Positions 60,116-64,000 of a stretch of 64,000 nucleotides of DNA are shown here, piece after piece. Both the position numbers and the translations under genes were made by a program. The stretch comes from Acidobacteriota bacterium. GTDB lineage: Bacteria > Acidobacteriota > Terriglobia > Terriglobales > Acidobacteriaceae. Below the pieces are notes generated by a model. That model ran no database searches, was not told the origin of the DNA, and saw only the letters and a program-made list of their open reading frames with translations. The DNA is taken from assembly GCA_021791875.1 (NCBI GenBank), contig JAJYVU010000006.1, forward strand, positions 48,571-112,570, written 5' to 3'. Position 1 is the first letter of the stretch. Each line of letters starts with the position of its first letter.

Positions 60116-61210
60116 TCAGCGTTTCATCCCGCTATACTCGCGGCCCTTCCAAACCACCTGCTTTTTCACCGTGTGATCAAACCAGCTCTGGTACAGCAGC
60201 GCCGCAAACAGCGGCAGCCCCAGCGGAGCCAGCAACACATCCCCCCACGGAAAATGCGACCGCCCCACCCTCCGGTAAAACCGCCATAGCGTCCGCACCC
60301 AGATCAGCAGCACCACAAGCCCGTAGTAGTGCGTCCAGTAAGCGCCCTTCCCGTATCGCGCAACTTCCCACACCCACCACGCCGCAAACGGCAGCCCCAC
60401 CAGCAACACCAGGTCCAGCACCCGCCACACCGCCAGCGTCAGCGGATTCCCAAACAGCAGCGCCAGGTTCTTCCGCCATCCCTGCCACATCGCGCCCACG
60501 CTCCGGTACATCCGCGTCGACACCGCCTCGGGAGCATACCGGAACCGCAGCCCCAGTTTCCGCTTCTTGAAAATCCGCGCCAGCGCCACATCTTCCAGCA
60601 CCGCGTCCATCACCGCCGCATGCCCGCCCACCTTCTCATACGCATCGCGCCGCACCAGCAGAAACTGCCCATTCGCCGCCGCCATCCGATGCTCGGGGTT
60701 GTTCACCTTCGCCGGAGAATACAACACCGTCAGTTCGCTGAAGATCAGCGGCATCAGCGCCCGCTGCACCAGCCCCGTCACCACCTGCCGCGGCGAGTAC
60801 GACAGCATCCCCACCTCATGCCGCTCCGCCTCCGTAATTGCCAGCGACAAATGCCCCGGCTCATGCGCCGTATCCGCATCCGTAAACAGCAGCCACTGCC
60901 CGCGCGCCGCCCGTACCCCGGTCTGGATCGCGTTCGCCTTCCCCGTCCATCCCGGCTCCGGCTCGCCTGCATCCAGCACCGTCACGCCGGCATACCCCGC
61001 CGCAATCTCCCGCGTCCGGTCCGTCGAACCGTCATTGACGACAACGATCTCCCACTCGCGCCCCAGCTCCCAGCCCGGCTCCGACTGCCCCACCAGCGAC
61101 TCCAGACACGCGCCAATCGAGTCTTCCTCGTTGCGCGCCGGAACCACCACCGTCAGCACCAGTGGATATCCCTCTGATTTCTCTACCGCTTGCGATTCCG
61201 CTTCTTCCAC
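60116..61210 (-). CDS. GT2-family membrane glycosyltransferase
   Basis: A 364-residue GT-A enzyme: TVVVPARNEEDSIGACLESL, VVVNDGSTDRT, WTGKANAIQTG, the DxD-type FTDADTAHEP, and EDVALARIFKKRK. It ends with about three hydrophobic helices. It resembles CrtQ/HpnB-like transferases acting on membrane lipids (hopanoid or carotenoid type), but no such pathway gene is adjacent, so the acceptor is unknown. The GTG start at 61210 is preceded at five bases by TATAAT (minus strand), suggesting a leaderless message. AAGGT also abuts the start. Confidence 0.87.
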   Translation of the reverse strand: MEEAESQAVEKSEGYPLVLTVVVPARNEEDSIGACLESLVGQSEPGWELGREWEIVVVNDGSTDRTREIAAGYAGVTVLDAGEPEPGWTGKANAIQTGVRAARGQWLLFTDADTAHEPGHLSLAITEAERHEVGMLSYSPRQVVTGLVQRALMPLIFSELTVLYSPAKVNNPEHRMAAANGQFLLVRRDAYEKVGGHAAVMDAVLEDVALARIFKKRKLGLRFRYAPEAVSTRMYRSVGAMWQGWRKNLALLFGNPLTLAVWRVLDLVLLVGLPFAAWWVWEVARYGKGAYWTHYYGLVVLLIWVRTLWRFYRRVGRSHFPWGDVLLAPLGLPLFAALLYQSWFDHTVKKQVVWKGREYSGMKR

Positions 61211-61214
61211 ACCT

Positions 61215-61221
61215 TATTATA
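61215..61221. promoter_or_regulatory. overlapping divergent -10 boxes
   Basis: TATAAT on the minus strand (61221-61216) and TATTAT on the plus strand (61215-61220) overlap between the glycosyltransferase and the TlpA-like gene, whose starts are 26 bases apart. This is the only space for both promoters' -10 elements. Confidence 0.45.
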
Positions 61222-61236
61222 GAAACTGGGGGTTTT

Positions 61237-61740
61237 ATGTTTCACTCAGGCCTTCGCCGCTGGCTTCCCGTTCTCGCAGTCCTGCCGCTGCTCGTCTTCG
61301 CGGGATGCAACGACAATACCCGCCCCGGCTCCATCGGCCGCGTCGCTCCCAGCTTCACCATCCATAACGGAGCAGAAACCGTCAGCCTCCAGCAGGATCG
61401 CGGCCACATCGTCGTCCTCAACTTCTGGGCCTCCTGGTGCCCGCCCTGCCTCGAGGAATTCCCCTCCCTCATGCAACTCCAGAAGGACATGCCCAACATC
61501 CGCGTCGTCGCCGTCAGCTTTGACACCAGCAGGAAGGCCTACGACCAGTTCCTCCTCGACAACCACATCTCCGGCATCACCACCGCCATCGACCCCACCG
61601 GCCACACCAACCGCGAGTTCGGAACCACCCGCCCCCCCGAGTCCTACATCATCAACCGGCACGGCGTCATCGTCCGCAAAATCATCGGCCCCATCAACTG
61701 GACCAGCCCTGAAATGCTCAACTACCTCAAAAACATCTAA
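61237..61740 (+). CDS. TlpA/ResA-like thiol-disulfide lipoprotein
   Basis: A 167-residue envelope-anchored thioredoxin-fold protein. The signal with a lipobox-like end (LLVFAGC, Cys24) predicts lipidation. The active site is WCPPC (Cys68, Cys71) in LNFWASWCPPCLEEFPSL, and the cis-Pro segment is TTRPPESYIINRHG. Such proteins reduce disulfides during cytochrome c maturation or act as redoxins. No ccm genes are near. GGGGG lies before the ATG at 61237. It diverges from the glycosyltransferase. Confidence 0.9.
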   Translation: MFHSGLRRWLPVLAVLPLLVFAGCNDNTRPGSIGRVAPSFTIHNGAETVSLQQDRGHIVVLNFWASWCPPCLEEFPSLMQLQKDMPNIRVVAVSFDTSRKAYDQFLLDNHISGITTAIDPTGHTNREFGTTRPPESYIINRHGVIVRKIIGPINWTSPEMLNYLKNI

Positions 61741-61757
61741 TGGATACCCGAACAATC

Positions 61758-61801
61758 GGGTGGCCCACTCAAGCCTCTTTTGTCTTTTCGCTTGAGTGGG
61801 G
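61758..61801 (+). repeat. GGGTGCC hairpin repeat, copy 10
   Basis: GGGTGGCCCACTCAAGC ... GCTTGAGTGGGG has a perfect 11-bp stem (61764-61774 and 61790-61800) and a T-rich loop. It lies 18 bases after the TlpA-like gene. It may also help end that transcript. Confidence 0.65.
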
Positions 61802-62252
61802 GATACAAACTCACCATCTCATCGAAATCGTCTTTCCGAAGCCCGCAGGCGCAACCAAAGAATCCCCAGTTCCAACCCTCCCCGGTCCATACCCTGCAAT
61901 TGACAATCTACCCCCCCGGCATAGATTTCACCTGCACGATTTTTGCCGTCAGTCGTTTTGTCTACGATGCGGCCTTCGCCAGATACGCGGGAAAGTTAGC
62001 TCCTGTTCCTTCAGACGCCCCCATACGGCGCACCCGGACAAACCAGGCGATCCAGCCTCCGGGAGACTTGGCACAATCAACGCAGGCGTGGACGCTCGTG
62101 CCCGCGAAAGCATTTTCACTGAAGGTGTAGGGGAGAAAGTGACCCTTGGCGTGGACGTTCTATCAAAGAATGGCCACACCAGATAATGTAAGACACTCAA
62201 CAGCATCATCAGTGAAAGCGCTATTCACTACGCCGCCGCATAAGGTGCATAC
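61802..62252. other. 450-base intergenic stretch, nothing identified
   Basis: Between the hairpin repeat and the lipoprotein gene I find no coding frame with a ribosome site, no tRNA and no strong hairpin. It presumably holds the lipoprotein promoter. AAGGTG lies just before the ATG at 62253. Confidence 0.5.
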
Positions 62253-63827
62253 ATGCGTAAGATTCTCGCTCTGCTTTCCCTCTCAGCCTTGGCCATTCCC
62301 ATCCTTACCGGCTGCGGCAACGGCAACTCCCCTACCACCTGCACCGCCAACTGCCCCGCGCTGCTCACTCCTGTCTCCCTCAGCGCTACAGACACGCCAC
62401 CCTCCGGCGTAACCGTGCTCTCCTTCCAGCTCCAGCTCACCGTCGCCACGCTCAACCCCGCATCCGGACGCACATCCCCGGTCAGCCTGCTCCCAAATGA
62501 CTCAGGCTCCTTCGGAACCAGCACACCCGTCTCCATCGACGCCACCCAGTTCCAGGCCGTCTCCCAGTTCCTCAGCGCCCGCAACGTGCCCTCCACCGGC
62601 TACGACAGCCTCAACCTCACCTTCGCCAATCCGCGGCTCATCATCTACAACGTCTCGGACTCGGCCATCTCCGGCCAATGCGCCATCGGCTCCGTCTGCC
62701 AGATCGCTCCCACCATCAGCGGCTCGTCAGGGGTCAGTTTGCCGCTTTCCTATGCCCAGCCCGCGCTCGCCCCCGATACGCCACTCAGCCTCCTGCTGGA
62801 TTTCCACCTCAACACCATCCTCCAGTCCGATTTCTCGCTCAACCTCGGCGCAACCAACGGCATCACCGTCAGCCAGATTCCATCCACATCCTCCGCATCG
62901 CCACAGCTCGGCTCCATAACCGGATCACTCCCCAGCGTCCACCCCGCTTTGGCAGGCCAGAGCACCTTCCAGTTCATCTCGCAGGACAACCGGACATACA
63001 CCATCAACACCAGCAGCGCCACCACCTTCAACAACTTCCCCGTAAGCGGATGCTCCACGGGCTCGCTGTCCTGCCTTGTTGAGGCACAAAACATACGCAT
63101 TCAAGTAGACGGCATTTCAGCCAACGGCGATCTCAACGCGTCACAGGTCAATTACATCCAGTCCTCCACCCAGCAAACCGTCGAAGGCACCGTCATCGGC
63201 CTCATCCCTTCCCCCACCAACATTGCCGGCGCGCCTCCCTACAGCCTCACGCTTCTCATACGTAACAATCCCACCAACAACCCCAACCTGCTCCCCGGCA
63301 CCGTCGCCACCGTGACCTTTGGCTCTGGTATTCCCTCCTACTCCATCGACTCCGACGGCTTCACTATTCCCGCCGGGCTCAGCTTTTCCAACGGAGACGA
63401 CTTTATGGTCGGTCAGAACCTACGGATGAACATCGTCTCTGGATCGCTCACCACCCTCACCGGCCAACCGCCCTCCAGCACCTGGAGCACACCCCAGTCC
63501 GTCTCCTTCCAGACCAATGCCGTAGCTCTACAGCCAAGCCAGTTCACCGCCACGATCGCAACGCTCAACTCCAGCGCGCAAAGCTTCACCTTCAGCGGCA
63601 GTACAGGAGCGATCTTCCTGCCCTGGCCGCCCTCCTACCTCAACGCCAGTTCCGCCACCGTCATCACCACCGCGCAGACCACCTATCAGGGAGCAGACAC
63701 CTTCGGCGGCCTCGCAAACAATGACGTAGTCTCGGTCGACGGCTGGCTCTTCCCGCTCACAACCAACGGAAACGCGCCCACCGTCGCTGCCCAGTCCATC
63801 GTCGTCCGCACCGCCGGATCGCTCTGA
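62253..63827 (+). CDS. DUF4382/DUF5666-like lipoprotein
   Basis: A 524-residue exported lipoprotein: signal MRKILALLSLSALAIPILTG with Cys21 as the lipidation site. The N-terminal part (VSLSATDTPPSGVTVLSFQLQLTVATL, then FLSARNVPSTGYDSLNLTFANP) matches the DUF4382 pattern. The rest is Ser/Thr-rich beta repeats resembling DUF5666 (VEGTVIGLIPSP, NLRMNIVSGSL, DVVSVDGWLFPL). This family is expanded in Acidobacteria and has no known function. A surface beta-sandwich role is inferred from composition. Confidence 0.85.
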   Translation: MRKILALLSLSALAIPILTGCGNGNSPTTCTANCPALLTPVSLSATDTPPSGVTVLSFQLQLTVATLNPASGRTSPVSLLPNDSGSFGTSTPVSIDATQFQAVSQFLSARNVPSTGYDSLNLTFANPRLIIYNVSDSAISGQCAIGSVCQIAPTISGSSGVSLPLSYAQPALAPDTPLSLLLDFHLNTILQSDFSLNLGATNGITVSQIPSTSSASPQLGSITGSLPSVHPALAGQSTFQFISQDNRTYTINTSSATTFNNFPVSGCSTGSLSCLVEAQNIRIQVDGISANGDLNASQVNYIQSSTQQTVEGTVIGLIPSPTNIAGAPPYSLTLLIRNNPTNNPNLLPGTVATVTFGSGIPSYSIDSDGFTIPAGLSFSNGDDFMVGQNLRMNIVSGSLTTLTGQPPSSTWSTPQSVSFQTNAVALQPSQFTATIATLNSSAQSFTFSGSTGAIFLPWPPSYLNASSATVITTAQTTYQGADTFGGLANNDVVSVDGWLFPLTTNGNAPTVAAQSIVVRTAGSL

Positions 63828-63837
63828 GTCCGCCCAA

Positions 63838-63890
63838 CGACCACCCCGGCAATTGTGCCGGAAATTACCCCTCAAACTGCTAGAAAGAAA
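63838..63890 (+). repeat. segment homologous to 38399-38464 (possible IS end)
   Basis: CGACCACCCC, TGCCGGAAATTACCCC and CAAACTGCTAGAAA repeat the block at 38399. It lies between the lipoprotein stop and the stop of a minus-strand frame entering from the right edge, as the terminal region of an insertion sequence would. Confidence 0.45.
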
Positions 63891-63901
63891 CAAACTTCCT
63901 T

Positions 63902-64000
63902 CTACGCGGCTTTGGGAGTGAGATGGACATCGAAGCCGAAATTTTCCAGACGGTGGATGAGGCGTTGGATGTGCCTGGTTCTGGTCCGTTCGTCGAAGTG
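63902..64000 (-). CDS. C-terminal 32 residues of a transposase-like protein (partial)
   Basis: The minus strand carries an open frame from the right edge to a TAG at 63904-63902, reading DERTRTRHIQRLIHRLENFG and ending VHLTPKAA. The basic helix followed by a short strand resembles the C-termini of some IS transposases. The identification is weak and rests on pattern only. The rest of the gene lies outside the window. Confidence 0.35.
   Translation of the reverse strand, partial: HFDERTRTRHIQRLIHRLENFGFDVHLTPKAA

Noticed and set aside
61740..62186. Plus-strand 148-residue frame in the gap after the TlpA-like gene
   Set aside because: It starts on the stop of the previous gene, includes the hairpin repeat and has no domain or ribosome site.

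Overview
The window is GC-rich and gene-dense. Its content fits an Acidobacteriota genome of the Terriglobia (subdivision 1, Acidobacteriaceae-like). I infer this from the gene set: Bacillus/Bacteroides-type SdhCAB, paired DUF3857 transglutaminase-like proteins, a BlaI/M56-TonB pair, DUF4382/DUF5666-like lipoproteins, GH27/GH20 hydrolases, TreZ-TreY, and an IclR-type HTH fused to a sugar-binding domain. The sequence alone does not fix the genus. I see no prophage, CRISPR array or rRNA. Mobile DNA is limited to small repeats and a possible transposase tail at the right edge.

Layout. 1-3.8 kb: sdhCAB operon and its terminator. 3.9-9.7 kb: acyltransferase, a CTX-M-like class A beta-lactamase coupled to an NTF2-like protein, a secretin-fold-like exported protein, a discoidin-like protein and two cyclophilins. 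9.7-15.5 kb: malate dehydrogenase, NADP-isocitrate dehydrogenase, and the larE-larC-larB operon for the nickel-pincer cofactor, with no larA. 15.7-21.9 kb: TPR protein/ClC antiporter overlapping pair, then a kinase-like protein that lacks the phospho-accepting His, overlapping a stand-alone KdpD-USP protein. 21.9-25.9 kb: two DUF3857 proteins, one with and one without the transglutaminase Cys. 26.2-33.5 kb: tRNA-Lys, galT, DUF4254, TPR/YvcK, STAS-pseudoreceiver, rlmN, M16 protease. 33.5-38.9 kb: small charged protein, BlaI/M56-TonB, methyltransferase, STAS, ornithine cyclodeaminase-like protein and a repeat-rich gap. 38.9-45.4 kb: sucA, alpha-galactosidase, tRNA-Ser, sugar-responsive regulator, Ig-like protein. 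45.7-50.5 kb: treZ-treY. 50.5-56.9 kb: CheX-like protein, GH20 hexosaminidase, YbbA/YbbP-like ABC exporter. 56.9-64 kb: TesA-like esterase, truB, folE, two tandem PTPS/QueD paralogues, GT2 glycosyltransferase, TlpA-like lipoprotein, DUF4382-like lipoprotein, transposase-like tail.

Central metabolism (sdh, mdh, icd, sucA) is scattered rather than forming one TCA operon. Many neighbours are translationally coupled by ATGA or GTGA overlaps: lar, TPR-ClC, kinase-KdpD, the DUF3857 pair, ybbA-ybbP, the PTPS pair and bla-NTF2. The yvcK gene seems to begin at a CTG codon inside a CTGA overlap.

Three observations deserve the closest look. The first is the ClC / His-less kinase / KdpD-USP block. The second is a family of intergenic double-hairpin repeats that start GGGTGCC, all on the plus strand, whose stems vary in sequence but stay paired. 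The third is a pair of roughly 114-bp elements with terminal inverted repeats that fill convergent intergenic gaps.
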